From a virus, in IMG/VR virus record IMGVR_UViG_3300010354_000394, positions 1 to 29,973 of that record: a DNA stretch of 29,973 bases. One strand, written 5' to 3'. Positions 1 through 7,803 of the stretch are shown piece by piece. The notes under the pieces are model-generated. The model did not search any database. It saw only the letters and a program-made list of their open reading frames with translations, and was not told the DNA's origin. Made by a program: the position numbers and the translations under genes. The stretch's first letter is position 1. The number at the start of each line of letters is the position of its first letter.

Positions 1-815
1 GCTGAGTTGTTTGCACGACCTCTCTGTGGATTAGTTTCCCACCAGTTACCTGACTTGCAAGCAATCATCTCATCATCATCAGCTGAGAATAGTGAGATCA
101 AAGCTGCACGACGGATACCACCAGCTAATACAGCATCAGCAATGTGACATACCATATCGTGTACTTCAATCGGAGAAAGCTTATCACCATCCTCTTTTGC
201 ATCCAAGATACCTTGCACTTTGATCAAACACTCTTTGAGAGGTTGTGGACCTGGTGCTTTACCACCAGAGGTAACGAGACGTGCACCTTTTGCACGGATA
301 TCACTAAAGTCAAATTCTACCTTTGAGCTTCCTGTAAAGTAGCTCTTAACAAGAGCCTTAACAGCATCTGCCCATCCTTCTATACTATCAGCAATGAGAA
401 ATCTTTTTGTACGCTTTTGATTTGGTTTACGAATTTCAGGTAACTTTTCTACGTGATGTTTCTGTACTGAGTACCCAACTCCAGTACCACCAAGCAACAA
501 GAACATAGCTTCACCAAATGCTCTCCAATCATCGATTGGTAGATAAGCACAATTGTAAATACGGTTTGGACTAATTTCAATAGGCTTGCCAGCAAACTGC
601 ATGCTACGCATTGATGGTAGGATTTTTTTGTCATACACAAACTGATACACAGCCTCAATTTCCTCTCTAAGATTTGGAAACTTCTTGATATGCATTTCTT
701 TGTTACGGGTTACTAACTCCTCCCACGTTTCGCGGCGTTGGAGTTCTGGAAGATACTTAGCGTACTTCATGAAGACAGTAATGTCACTGAGAATCTCATT
801 GCTTATTTCTTTCAT
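1..815 (-). CDS. nrdJ: Adenosylcobalamin-dependent (class II) ribonucleotide reductase, N-terminal part, cut by window edge
   Basis: Reduces ribonucleotides to deoxyribonucleotides for phage DNA synthesis in the cytoplasm, using coenzyme B12 instead of oxygen or an iron centre. The first 271 residues are visible, starting at an ATG (815-813); the rest lies beyond position 1. Seen in the sequence: the RRETWEE segment near residues 28-34, LPSMRSMQFAG near 66-76, YNCAYLP with Cys89 (the expected N-terminal redox cysteine), a GGTGVGYSVQ loop near 110, EGWADA, KGARLVTSGG and a GGIRRAALISLFSADDDEM stretch. This order is typical of the monomeric, RTPR-like class II enzymes. The thiyl-radical cysteine loop would lie downstream, outside the window. 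It follows the helicase gene after a 96-base gap and is the last gene of the replication cluster visible here. The assignment to class II is firm; triphosphate versus diphosphate specificity is inferred from the overall resemblance. Confidence 0.9.
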   Translation of the reverse strand, partial: MKEISNEILSDITVFMKYAKYLPELQRRETWEELVTRNKEMHIKKFPNLREEIEAVYQFVYDKKILPSMRSMQFAGKPIEISPNRIYNCAYLPIDDWRAFGEAMFLLLGGTGVGYSVQKHHVEKLPEIRKPNQKRTKRFLIADSIEGWADAVKALVKSYFTGSSKVEFDFSDIRAKGARLVTSGGKAPGPQPLKECLIKVQGILDAKEDGDKLSPIEVHDMVCHIADAVLAGGIRRAALISLFSADDDEMIACKSGNWWETNPQRGRANNS

Positions 816-911
816 AATGTTTTTGTGGTTTTATTGTTAACTAATGCACAGCTGACTGTAGGTATAAATACTTTAGTGTTGTCTGTGCTAAGCTGTTTCA
901 TGTTAATTTAT
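816..911 (-). promoter_or_regulatory. Intergenic gap upstream of nrdJ with candidate regulatory motif
   Basis: This is one of the longest gene-free gaps in the window (96 bases). Read on the minus strand it contains TATTTATA (870-863), the core of the AT-rich motif found in other gaps, flanked by a 6-base inverted repeat (846-851 and 883-888). No ribosome binding site is seen before the nrdJ ATG. A promoter serving the reductase separately from the helicase is possible but unproven. Confidence 0.35.
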
Positions 912-2279
912 TTACACTAAACCTTGCAGTTCTTGAAACTTGTTACGAAGGGATGCTTTTAATACCTCTTCGTGATTTGCCATTGTTTTTTTAGCGTCTA
1001 TTCCTTCAATAGTATTCTCTGCAAAGATGTTTATTTTGCAAACACTCATGTTCATCTTACTCGGGAATGTTAGTCCATCAGGTCCAAATCGATTCTTAAT
1101 AATGTGCCATCTACCGGTGCCACTGATCTTATCAGCAGTCTTACGGGATAGGGATACGACAAAGTCCGCAATCATTACCTTGGAGTACGATTCTGCAATC
1201 TTCTCTGCACCAATCACATCATCCTCAAGAGCCGATCTGTTTGCTTGCGATGCTGTCCATACTGGAAATCCGTATGTGCCTGATAGACCTCTTAGATCCT
1301 CATAGATACTACCCAATGCTTGGTCGTGTCGTTTTGATGGATTGACATTTGTCTCTCTAAGCAAATCAGCATAGTCAACAAGCACAATATCGGGTTTAAA
1401 TCCTTGCATAACACACTTCTCTAAGTGGGCAGTTATTGTATTGACAGATGCTGTTTTAGTTGGATAGTATTTAATGATGAGATTGCCCTTCAATTTGCTT
1501 ACAGCAGTTTTTACATCATCAATATGGAACTTGAGGTCTTGAGATGGTATATTGGTGTAGTAGGAATCAAATCGAGATCCTACATACCCCTCTGCAAGTT
1601 CTAATGTGTAATACACTACATTAAGACCCTTTTGTACTGCAGCAGCTGCAATACTCACTAAAGCCATGGACTTGCCAATACCAGCTGGAGCTACAAATAC
1701 ACCAAGTTCACCTTTACCTAATCCACCATCCATGATCTCGTTAATTACCTCCCATGGAGTTTCTATCACATGACGGATGTTAGCTTCATAGCGCTGATCT
1801 ACTTGGTCTACGTATTCGTGTCCTATGTTACGATCAGATCCTGCTTTCATTGCATTGTCAATGTTTGCTTTAATCTCATCATATTTTCCAACTTTCAAAA
1901 GCTCAACACTTTCCAAAATTGCATTTTTTAACTTTTGATTCTTACAAAAGCCAACAAATTGATCTTTAACAAACTGAGCATCCTCTGTATCTAAGTACGA
2001 CATGACATCTTTCAACTGCATGATAACAGCTGCTTTAAGCAGATCAACTTCTATAGACTCTACGTGTATTTTAAGTACCTCCAAGTTTGGAGCTGTTTTG
2101 TAGCTCTTAAAATAGTTGATAATGGTTTTAACTAGCCATTTAGCTGCATCGGAGCTAAAGTGTTCAGGATCTATGACATCAGTCACCTGCTGCAGGAAAG
2201 GTTTGTCTTTCATAAGTAGTGCTAATACCTTAGCTTGAAAAGCCGTTCCGTACTTTTGTAATGTGTCTGTTAATCCCAT
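912..2279 (-). CDS. 41: Replicative DNA helicase, T4 gp41 / DnaB-like
   Basis: Hexameric RecA-fold helicase that unwinds the phage replication fork. The 455-residue protein has a helical N-terminal domain (about 1-120) and a C-terminal ATPase core. The Walker A motif is APAGIGKS at residues 197-204 and the Walker B motif is IVLVDYADLL with Asp302. The segment VVYYTLELAEG near 221 and the late SQANRSALEDD segment fit the DnaB/gp41 conserved motifs. It starts at ATG 2279-2277, 20 bases after the stop of the exonuclease gene, and continues the recombination/replication run gp32, uvsX, rnh, 41. No primase (gp61-like) gene is visible in the window. Family assignment is firm. Confidence 0.93.
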   Translation of the reverse strand: MGLTDTLQKYGTAFQAKVLALLMKDKPFLQQVTDVIDPEHFSSDAAKWLVKTIINYFKSYKTAPNLEVLKIHVESIEVDLLKAAVIMQLKDVMSYLDTEDAQFVKDQFVGFCKNQKLKNAILESVELLKVGKYDEIKANIDNAMKAGSDRNIGHEYVDQVDQRYEANIRHVIETPWEVINEIMDGGLGKGELGVFVAPAGIGKSMALVSIAAAAVQKGLNVVYYTLELAEGYVGSRFDSYYTNIPSQDLKFHIDDVKTAVSKLKGNLIIKYYPTKTASVNTITAHLEKCVMQGFKPDIVLVDYADLLRETNVNPSKRHDQALGSIYEDLRGLSGTYGFPVWTASQANRSALEDDVIGAEKIAESYSKVMIADFVVSLSRKTADKISGTGRWHIIKNRFGPDGLTFPSKMNMSVCKINIFAENTIEGIDAKKTMANHEEVLKASLRNKFQELQGLV

Positions 2280-2299
2280 AAGTTTAATATAAACTAAAA

Positions 2300-3346
2300 C
2301 TACTTAGTTTGCAAAGCAAAATTGTCTAACTTTTGCGTAGTTTCTTTTAACCAGATATCGGGATTTTTTATTGCTGCTGTCATTTTATCCCTTACTAGCA
2401 GTCGGTGAAAGGCTAATTTATTGCACCGATCAATGCTATCCTCTAAGCTCTGTATAATTCTCATCTTAATTGTCATATTGATATTGCTTTCTGATAGTTG
2501 CATCAATTGAATATTGCGATCTATTATATCTCTCGAGTCCATAAGCTGTTTGTAAATTTTGACTTTTGGGCTTTGGCTTGTTGCAAAGTCTATCAAATCT
2601 TGAGTCGTTACTTGTTTATCCTCAGTTAAAATACTGAATCGTTTAAGTACGGTTTTGCTGCCAATACCATCAACACCACCTATGTTATCACTCTTATCTC
2701 CTAATAAAGCTCTATACAAAGCAAAGTTTTTAGGGTGAATCCCATATTCTGCATGCACGTCTTCTGCATAATAGAATCGTTTTTTTGTTGGACTCCATAT
2801 ATGGATTCGTTCATTTACTAATTGATAGAAATCTTTATCAGAGGACATTATGTAAACCTGACTATCTTTTTGTTTGAGATAGTCTGCTGCTATGTAAGCG
2901 ATTGTATCATCTGCTTCTGTGCCATCAGCTACTATCACAGTAAATGGCAATACACCAAGATACTCGGTTAACTTTAAGAGTTGCTCAAGTTGATTGTCTT
3001 GCTTATCAACTTCTTCCGATCTGTTTAATCTTATTTTAAATTTTCGATTAGCTTTGTACTCAGGATAAAGCTGTCTTCTCTTTGCTGATCCGTTTTTGCC
3101 ATCAAAAACAATTACAACTCTTGTAGGCTGTATGTTTTTGATTGCATGCCCAATGCTCAACAACGTTCCCGATATACCACCTACATGCTCACCATCGCTG
3201 TTGGTTACTGGACTTGCTGCGTATGCTCTAATAAATGTATTGAGTCCATCAACAATCAACACCCTAGTATTAAGATGTTGATTGTTTTCTGGTCCTCTTG
3301 TCCGTAGTTCGTTTAGTAAAGCTAAATACTTATTCTGAGAGCTCAT
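2300..3346 (-). CDS. rnh: 5'-3' exonuclease / RNase H of the FEN-1 family (T4 Rnh-like)
   Basis: Flap/5'-nuclease expected to remove RNA primers and process Okazaki fragments. I see the whole set of acidic metal-binding motifs of the family: LIVDGLNTFIRAY near the N-terminus, VVIVFDGKNGSAKRR, GTEADDTIAYI, IMSSDKDFYQL and LLGDKSDNIGGVDGIGSKT, the last leading into the helix-3-turn-helix DNA-binding motif. I place the start at ATG 3346-3344 (348 residues), which overlaps the end of uvsX by 17 bases; an in-frame TTG nine bases upstream is a weaker alternative. The polymerase-like protein encoded nearby has no 5' nuclease domain, so this separate protein probably supplies that activity. Function is clear; whether it acts as RNase H, flap nuclease or both is inferred from the family. 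Confidence 0.92.
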   Translation of the reverse strand: MSSQNKYLALLNELRTRGPENNQHLNTRVLIVDGLNTFIRAYAASPVTNSDGEHVGGISGTLLSIGHAIKNIQPTRVVIVFDGKNGSAKRRQLYPEYKANRKFKIRLNRSEEVDKQDNQLEQLLKLTEYLGVLPFTVIVADGTEADDTIAYIAADYLKQKDSQVYIMSSDKDFYQLVNERIHIWSPTKKRFYYAEDVHAEYGIHPKNFALYRALLGDKSDNIGGVDGIGSKTVLKRFSILTEDKQVTTQDLIDFATSQSPKVKIYKQLMDSRDIIDRNIQLMQLSESNINMTIKMRIIQSLEDSIDRCNKLAFHRLLVRDKMTAAIKNPDIWLKETTQKLDNFALQTK

Positions 3347-4475
3347 CGTCGTCAACTGTTACGCTATCTGGGTCTATGTTATTATCACCTCTGTACTTCA
3401 TAATAAAGATATCACATATCCTCTTATAAGCGTAGTCGTAGAGGTCCGGATTGTTAGCTAGCAACTCCTTCCACTCTTTAGCCATGAAACGATTGACTTC
3501 ACCAGTCTCCTCATTAACTAATGTGTAGTATGCTCCTGATGTACTAACAACACCATAATCCTTCATTAAAGCTAACCATGAGTTTTGATCATCAATTCCA
3601 GAGTTGAAATAGATATCAAAGGTAGCTTTTTTGAAAGGAGGTCCCATCCTGTTTTTGATAACTTGAGCTTCAGTCTGCACTCCAATAATTTGTTCAGTCT
3701 TACCTGAACCGCTTTTCAGTTTACCCACTCCTTTTAGCCTTACTCGACAGCTTGCATGAAAACCTAAAGCCTTGCCACCTGAGGTGGTATACTTGTCTCC
3801 AAACATTACACCCATCTTTTCTCTTAACTGCGATGCACATAAGAATAGTACTCGCTGCTTTGCAATGATGTTTGTAATCTTACGCATTGCTTTAGACATC
3901 AAGATAGCTTTTGTTGTTGCCCATCCATCTTTTTCATAGTCAGCATCTTGCTCAACCTTTGTTGTTGCTGCTGATACTGAGTCCACTACAATGGTTACTA
4001 ATCTGTCTTTTGAACTCTTACGGATTGTTTCAATAATGTTCTCCACAGCTTCAAAGATGTCCTCTATAGTCTCAAGAGGTACATATAGCATGTTGGTAAC
4101 GTCTACTCCAATAGCTCTTAGGAACTCTTCACTCAAAGCGTTCTCCGTATCAATGTACACAGCCAATCCACCTTTCTTCTGTGTATTAGCAAGTACGTGA
4201 GCCATAATCAAACTCTTACCTGATGCTTCCATTCCTTGTAGTTCAACAATACGTCCTACAGGAAAACCACCATTAGGTCTGTTTGAAATAGCCAGGTCTA
4301 ACAAAGTGGATCCGGTTGAGACCCACTCTGTCAAATCTGTTGGAGTTTCCTCTTGCCCATTTAAGAAATGGGCTGCTTTGAAGTCTTTAAACTTTTTGTT
4401 GAGACTATCTGCAAGCTGTGTAGCTAGTTCGTCCCGTCCAGAGATTTCATCTGGTGTTATTGACTTCTTTGCCAT
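3330..4475 (-). CDS. uvsX: UvsX/RecA-type strand-exchange recombinase
   Basis: ATP-dependent recombinase that forms filaments on ssDNA for recombination-dependent replication and repair. In 381 residues it shows the Walker A motif GMEASGKS (81-88), the catalytic-glutamate segment IDTENALSEEF with Glu111, Walker B TIVVDSVSA with Asp165, and the L2 DNA-binding region around QLREKMGVMFGDKYTTSGGK (about 217-236). L2 and the following segment look closer to bacterial RecA than T4 UvsX does, so the protein could equally be called phage RecA. The C-terminus is strongly acidic (TVDDDELSE), as is common in RecA proteins. It starts five bases after the gp32-like stop and its tail overlaps the nuclease gene, which suggests one co-translated operon. 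Confidence 0.93.
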   Translation of the reverse strand: MAKKSITPDEISGRDELATQLADSLNKKFKDFKAAHFLNGQEETPTDLTEWVSTGSTLLDLAISNRPNGGFPVGRIVELQGMEASGKSLIMAHVLANTQKKGGLAVYIDTENALSEEFLRAIGVDVTNMLYVPLETIEDIFEAVENIIETIRKSSKDRLVTIVVDSVSAATTKVEQDADYEKDGWATTKAILMSKAMRKITNIIAKQRVLFLCASQLREKMGVMFGDKYTTSGGKALGFHASCRVRLKGVGKLKSGSGKTEQIIGVQTEAQVIKNRMGPPFKKATFDIYFNSGIDDQNSWLALMKDYGVVSTSGAYYTLVNEETGEVNRFMAKEWKELLANNPDLYDYAYKRICDIFIMKYRGDNNIDPDSVTVDDDELSE

Positions 4476-4480
4476 GAGGA

Positions 4481-5257
4481 TTAGGAGTTAAAAAGTTCGT
4501 CGAATGCTGAGTTAATGTCCTCTACTTTAGTAGCGGTAGAGGCTGACTTAATTTGTGCTTCACCTTTTGGAGGTGTTGGCGCATCTGCATTTGTATCAGG
4601 GTTCAACCACTTTTCAAGTACTTCGGTCATTTCTTCATAAGAAAGCTCTGTGAATAGTTCGGTTATATTCTTTTGACCATTAACAATCAATCCAGCAATC
4701 TCCTTATCTGTTGTTGCAGGTGTTGTGTTTGGCTTCACTCTCACTGCATAGCTCGGGAAAGCTCCTTCTTTTTCCGCAGGAGTGTGTTCTATGGTAAGGT
4801 CACGACCGTTTACAAGATCAGAAATGTCTCCGTAGTCAGGATCAGAAATTACACCAAGCAACTCTTGGTAGATCTGCTTACCGAAGCTCCAAAACTTAAC
4901 ACCCTTATCTTCCTCTCCACGAATGATTACTGGAGCAAACACTCTGAACTTAGGTTCAATTTTTTTACCAAGCTTAAAGTCATCTTTGTTTCCTGAGCGT
5001 TTCAGCTTCTCAGCAAATTCTACAATAGGATCCGGACGTCCAAATGACGTTGGAGATACCATTGTACGTTTTCCGATTTCGTAGTGAAAGTAAAGTTCAA
5101 TAAACGGATTATCCTTAACATGAGCGTAAGGGACAATACGTACTTGGCTTTTACCCACGGGTGGTTTCCATATGAAGTCTGAAGCTCCACTACCACCAGA
5201 AGCACTCTTCTGCATTTGTTGCAGACGGCTTTTGATTGCATCTAAATTAATTGGCAT
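4481..5257 (-). CDS. 32: Single-stranded DNA-binding protein, T4 gp32-like, without cysteines
   Basis: Coats ssDNA at the fork and works with UvsX and the polymerase. The 258-residue protein begins with a basic, Gln-rich N-terminus (about 1-20), then a Gly/Ser linker, then the OB-fold core starting FIWKPPVGKSQVRIVPY and continuing through ELYFHYEIGKRTMVSP, FRVFAPVIIR and KFWSFGKQIY. The C-terminus is a Pro/Thr-rich linker ending in an acidic tip, VEDINSAFDELFNS, the usual protein-interaction tail. The sequence has no cysteine at all, so the zinc site known in T4 gp32 (His and three Cys) cannot be present. It starts at ATG 5257-5255, preceded by an AT-rich candidate promoter, and leads the run 32-uvsX-rnh-41. 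Confidence 0.9.
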   Translation of the reverse strand: MPINLDAIKSRLQQMQKSASGGSGASDFIWKPPVGKSQVRIVPYAHVKDNPFIELYFHYEIGKRTMVSPTSFGRPDPIVEFAEKLKRSGNKDDFKLGKKIEPKFRVFAPVIIRGEEDKGVKFWSFGKQIYQELLGVISDPDYGDISDLVNGRDLTIEHTPAEKEGAFPSYAVRVKPNTTPATTDKEIAGLIVNGQKNITELFTELSYEEMTEVLEKWLNPDTNADAPTPPKGEAQIKSASTATKVEDINSAFDELFNS

Positions 5258-5263
5258 TTTGTA

Positions 5264-5283
5264 ACTTTTTATTTATTATACTT
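5264..5283 (-). promoter_or_regulatory. Candidate promoter upstream of gene 32
   Basis: On the minus strand this reads AGTATAATAAATAAAAAGTT, with a TATAAT core, followed by AC and the ATG of the SSB gene. It lies in a 41-base gap between two genes. The same TATAATAAA core occurs upstream of the gp26-like gene and the tube gene. No -35 element is evident, and no start site can be proved from sequence. Confidence 0.4.
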
Positions 5284-5298
5284 AACTATACGTAATTT

Positions 5299-5676
5299 TT
5301 ATATATGAGACAACTCTTTTATCTGAATTGTTTTGTATGCGTCCCCATTTGATAGTAGTAAACTATCTTTGTAATCTGACCAATTTACCATATACGATTT
5401 GTCTAAAAATCCACCATTCAATGCTCTAATTAAGGCGTTTAAAGCGTTTATGCTGTATAAGGTGTTTGTTTCTCTCTTTCGATTGATTGATATGGTGTCT
5501 CTCATTTTGTGAGTATTGTTATTGACATTGTACACACATACAATATCATTCTCACTGTGAACATACATATAACATTTTAAATTTGCAACATCATTATCGT
5601 ATGATTTATGAATCACACCAATGCAGTACGGTAAGTCTTGCAAAGTTGTAAAGGTACATAGTAGCTGCGGTCTCAT
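5299..5676 (-). CDS. Conserved-looking protein of unknown function next to gene 32
   Basis: 125 residues, starting at ATG 5676-5674 three bases after the preceding stop. I cannot assign a family. The sequence looks like a compact folded protein: segments LPYCIGVIHKSYDND, CYMYVHSENDIVCVYN and a motif near residues 70-90 containing RKRETNTLYSINALNALI, then LNGGFLDKSYMVNWSDY. It has three cysteines, no signal peptide and no membrane segment. In T4 the genes next to 32 encode the late-transcription co-activator gp33 and helicase loader gp59. The position makes a replication or late-transcription accessory role conceivable, but I see no sequence evidence for either. Confidence 0.7.
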   Translation of the reverse strand: MRPQLLCTFTTLQDLPYCIGVIHKSYDNDVANLKCYMYVHSENDIVCVYNVNNNTHKMRDTISINRKRETNTLYSINALNALIRALNGGFLDKSYMVNWSDYKDSLLLSNGDAYKTIQIKELSHI

Positions 5677-5679
5677 CTA

Positions 5680-5889
5680 TTACTTCTTCTCAATTGCGTC
5701 TAATTGTTTTTGTAGTCCAGCTTTTTGCAGTTGTAGTTTTGCTATTTGATCATCTAGCTTTGCCATTTGCTGTTGCAGTTGTGCTGCTTTTGTGTTATCG
5801 GCAGCCGATCCTGCACTTTCCAGTTCATGTAACATTTTTCTGAAGGTGCCGTAGTCTAGCGCTGCGTAATCTATTTTATTATCTTCCAT
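5680..5889 (-). CDS. Small coiled-coil protein of unknown function
   Basis: 69 residues from ATG 5889-5887, four bases after the polymerase-like gene stops. An in-frame TTG 33 bases upstream would overlap the polymerase gene and is less likely. Residues 1-30 are mixed; from about residue 35 to the end the protein is a heptad-like, Gln/Lys/Leu-rich coiled coil (KAAQLQQQMAKLDDQIAKLQ). No family is recognised. It is sandwiched between the polymerase-like gene and the unknown gene before 32, with 3-4 base spacings, so it is probably co-expressed with the replication genes. Confidence 0.65.
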   Translation of the reverse strand: MEDNKIDYAALDYGTFRKMLHELESAGSAADNTKAAQLQQQMAKLDDQIAKLQLQKAGLQKQLDAIEKK

Positions 5890-5893
5890 GAGA

Positions 5894-7183
5894 CTAATCC
5901 ATTTTCTTATAATTATCTCCAATCTTAGTCTTAAAGGGATATTTGCTTGGGATTATTGATAATAGTATATCACACAATATCTGCTCTTTTCCTTGTGGAA
6001 TATCAAATAAAACACTATCATATGTGTACAAAACGGGCAGAATGTCTTCAGGTAGTTTTGCAAACACTTGCGAAAGTAGTAGAACATTCTGTTCTGTTTC
6101 GTGCAGCTGTATAAAGTAGTTTAGTAATTTTGTAGGAGTTGGATCTTCTATGTTAGATACTTTACGCTTTGAGTATATGCTTGAAACGTATCCTTGTTGT
6201 TTGTAAGTTTTCCACAAAGCATCGGTCAGTACTTGTATTCGTTGGTAATACTCTATTCCTTGGTACTGCCTACTAACTCCACCATATAGCTGTCTAAATG
6301 TCATTTCTTTTGCTTGCGCAATCTGTTCTTGAGTTGGGTTATTACCAAAGTACTGCTTTGCTAAATGCTCGTATATATTTTCAGTATCCGCAATTGCATA
6401 TTTAGTTAAGTCTGCTAGTATCCTTGGATGGTATGATGTAAAGTCAATTTCTACCAACTTACCTTGAGGATATCGTGATATAAAGCACTGTCGCGTATTG
6501 TCGTCTCTATTTAACGCTGCGTAATTAACACCAGCAAACCTATTACTTGGCCTACCAGTTGAAGTAAATAAATTATACTTAGTGTAAGCTTTGTTGCCTT
6601 TAACATAACCATTGTTGCCAAATGTATGCTGATATAGCTCTAAATCAACTGCTATTCCATTTTTTTCAATAGCGTGATAGACTTGCTTCACTGTTGTGTA
6701 GTACTCATTTGACGTCTGTTGATCTATTGGTATTTTATTTACTAATTCGCGATAGTGTTGTTGTAGCTTAATAGGATCTATTACCAAATTTGAACTTGCT
6801 GGTCCTAATTTTTTTCTATAGAAACTACTTAGCATACTACTATCGTACTCTGGAATTGTTCCGTATTGGAGGTAGCTGTTTACTGTTGCATCCTCCATGT
6901 TTGATGTCATTTTATAGTTGTTGTATGATAATATATCGGAATCTACAATATAGCATTTGTTACTTGTTGCAAAAGTTTCATACGGATCCACTGTAAACAA
7001 AGCTTCGGGATGCTCCATTAGTATGGTAAACTCTTCACCATCTACAACTTTGATATACCATCCTATGACAACGCTATCAACTAAATGCTTTATGGGATTT
7101 TGTACAATAGCATGACACACTATTGTCTGGTCTATTATCTGTCTTTTGTATTGTTCGTACTGATGGGCAAAGTCTACTATCAC
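5894..7183 (-). CDS. Compact family A (Pol I-type) DNA polymerase-like protein, polymerase domain only
   Basis: Probable template-directed DNA polymerase of the phage replisome. The 429-residue protein carries the Pol I motif series in order: TGRPSNR at 209-215, RQCFISRY, motif A VEIDFTSYHPRILADL with Asp247, motif B K292-x3-F296-x3-Y300-G301 (AKEMTFRQLYGG), and motif C YTYDSVLF with Asp389. Both metal-binding aspartates are present. The usual HDE of motif C is YDS, and the motif A QIELR segment is SYHPR, so it is a divergent branch. Residues 1-170 match nothing I recognise; no intact 3'-5' exonuclease motif is evident and no 5' nuclease domain is present. The start is GTG 7183-7181; there is an in-frame stop just upstream and the first ATG is codon 55, inside the N-terminal region. 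It sits 12 bases after a tail gene and leads the replication cluster. No family B (gp43) polymerase is seen in the window. Confidence 0.82.
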   Translation of the reverse strand: MIVDFAHQYEQYKRQIIDQTIVCHAIVQNPIKHLVDSVVIGWYIKVVDGEEFTILMEHPEALFTVDPYETFATSNKCYIVDSDILSYNNYKMTSNMEDATVNSYLQYGTIPEYDSSMLSSFYRKKLGPASSNLVIDPIKLQQHYRELVNKIPIDQQTSNEYYTTVKQVYHAIEKNGIAVDLELYQHTFGNNGYVKGNKAYTKYNLFTSTGRPSNRFAGVNYAALNRDDNTRQCFISRYPQGKLVEIDFTSYHPRILADLTKYAIADTENIYEHLAKQYFGNNPTQEQIAQAKEMTFRQLYGGVSRQYQGIEYYQRIQVLTDALWKTYKQQGYVSSIYSKRKVSNIEDPTPTKLLNYFIQLHETEQNVLLLSQVFAKLPEDILPVLYTYDSVLFDIPQGKEQILCDILLSIIPSKYPFKTKIGDNYKKMD

Positions 7184-7195
7184 AGTAGCAATATA

Positions 7196-7798
7196 CTACC
7201 TAAAGGTCAGTTCAGCAAACTCAGTAAAGTTTTTAAATGCAAATACTATTACTGGGTACTTTACAGCTAGTTTTGATATTGTGTTCCTGTTTTGGTTTTC
7301 TACACTAAGAATTATTCCACCTTGCGTTGGGTAGTCTTCTGCATCTCCAGTAATTACCCATTTTATTTTGTGTAAAGTATACAATCCAGGATCAATTCCG
7401 CCAGGGCCACCAAACAAATCAGCTGCTTTAGATGTTATTTCTGTAGGCGACTTGGTAAGCTGCAGATTGTGCGTTACTACATATCTGAAGATGTAGCCAG
7501 CTTTGTAATCCGTTTCGCTTGGGGTTGGTCTAAAGTATTTTGGTTTTTTGTATGTACGAACTTTTTGTTTGAACTCTGTAATCTTATCGTAGGTAAAAGT
7601 AGTGTACTTATCGTATACTATAGGCAACAATTCCTTTAATTCACTATTATTTGGTTTTCCAGTGTATGGCTTACCATTTGCTATATGATAAACCCCCCTA
7701 TACATTTGACCAGTTTGTTTTACAGTGAACTGATTGCCTTTTGTATAATAAGCTATACCTTTGCTGTTTATGTTGAATTTACTTATTCCAGTTGCCAT
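7196..7798 (-). CDS. Probable tail or baseplate structural protein, function unknown
   Basis: 200 residues from ATG 7798-7796, five bases after the hub gene. It is rich in Tyr, Lys and Thr, with no membrane segment or signal. Recognisable stretches are YYTKGNQFTVKQTGQMYRG near the start, GKPYTGKPNNSELKELLPIVYDKY, a GGPGGIDPGLYTLHKIKW block and NQNRNTISKL near the end. I have the impression that similar proteins recur in marine T4-like genomes without a known role, but that is memory, not a search. As the last gene of the tail cluster before the polymerase-like gene, a baseplate or neck role is plausible; the exact function is not deducible. Confidence 0.65.
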   Translation of the reverse strand: MATGISKFNINSKGIAYYTKGNQFTVKQTGQMYRGVYHIANGKPYTGKPNNSELKELLPIVYDKYTTFTYDKITEFKQKVRTYKKPKYFRPTPSETDYKAGYIFRYVVTHNLQLTKSPTEITSKAADLFGGPGGIDPGLYTLHKIKWVITGDAEDYPTQGGIILSVENQNRNTISKLAVKYPVIVFAFKNFTEFAELTFR

Positions 7799-7803
7799 GT
7801 CAA

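Noticed and set aside
863-870. Perfect T4 late promoter octamer TATAAATA on the plus strand
   Set aside because: No plus-strand gene lies downstream; three of four such octamers sit in gaps upstream of minus-strand genes, so I treat them as part of the minus-strand motif instead.
2280-2299. Small inverted repeat between the exonuclease and helicase genes
   Set aside because: Only about five weak A/T pairs; too little to call a terminator in this AT-rich sequence.
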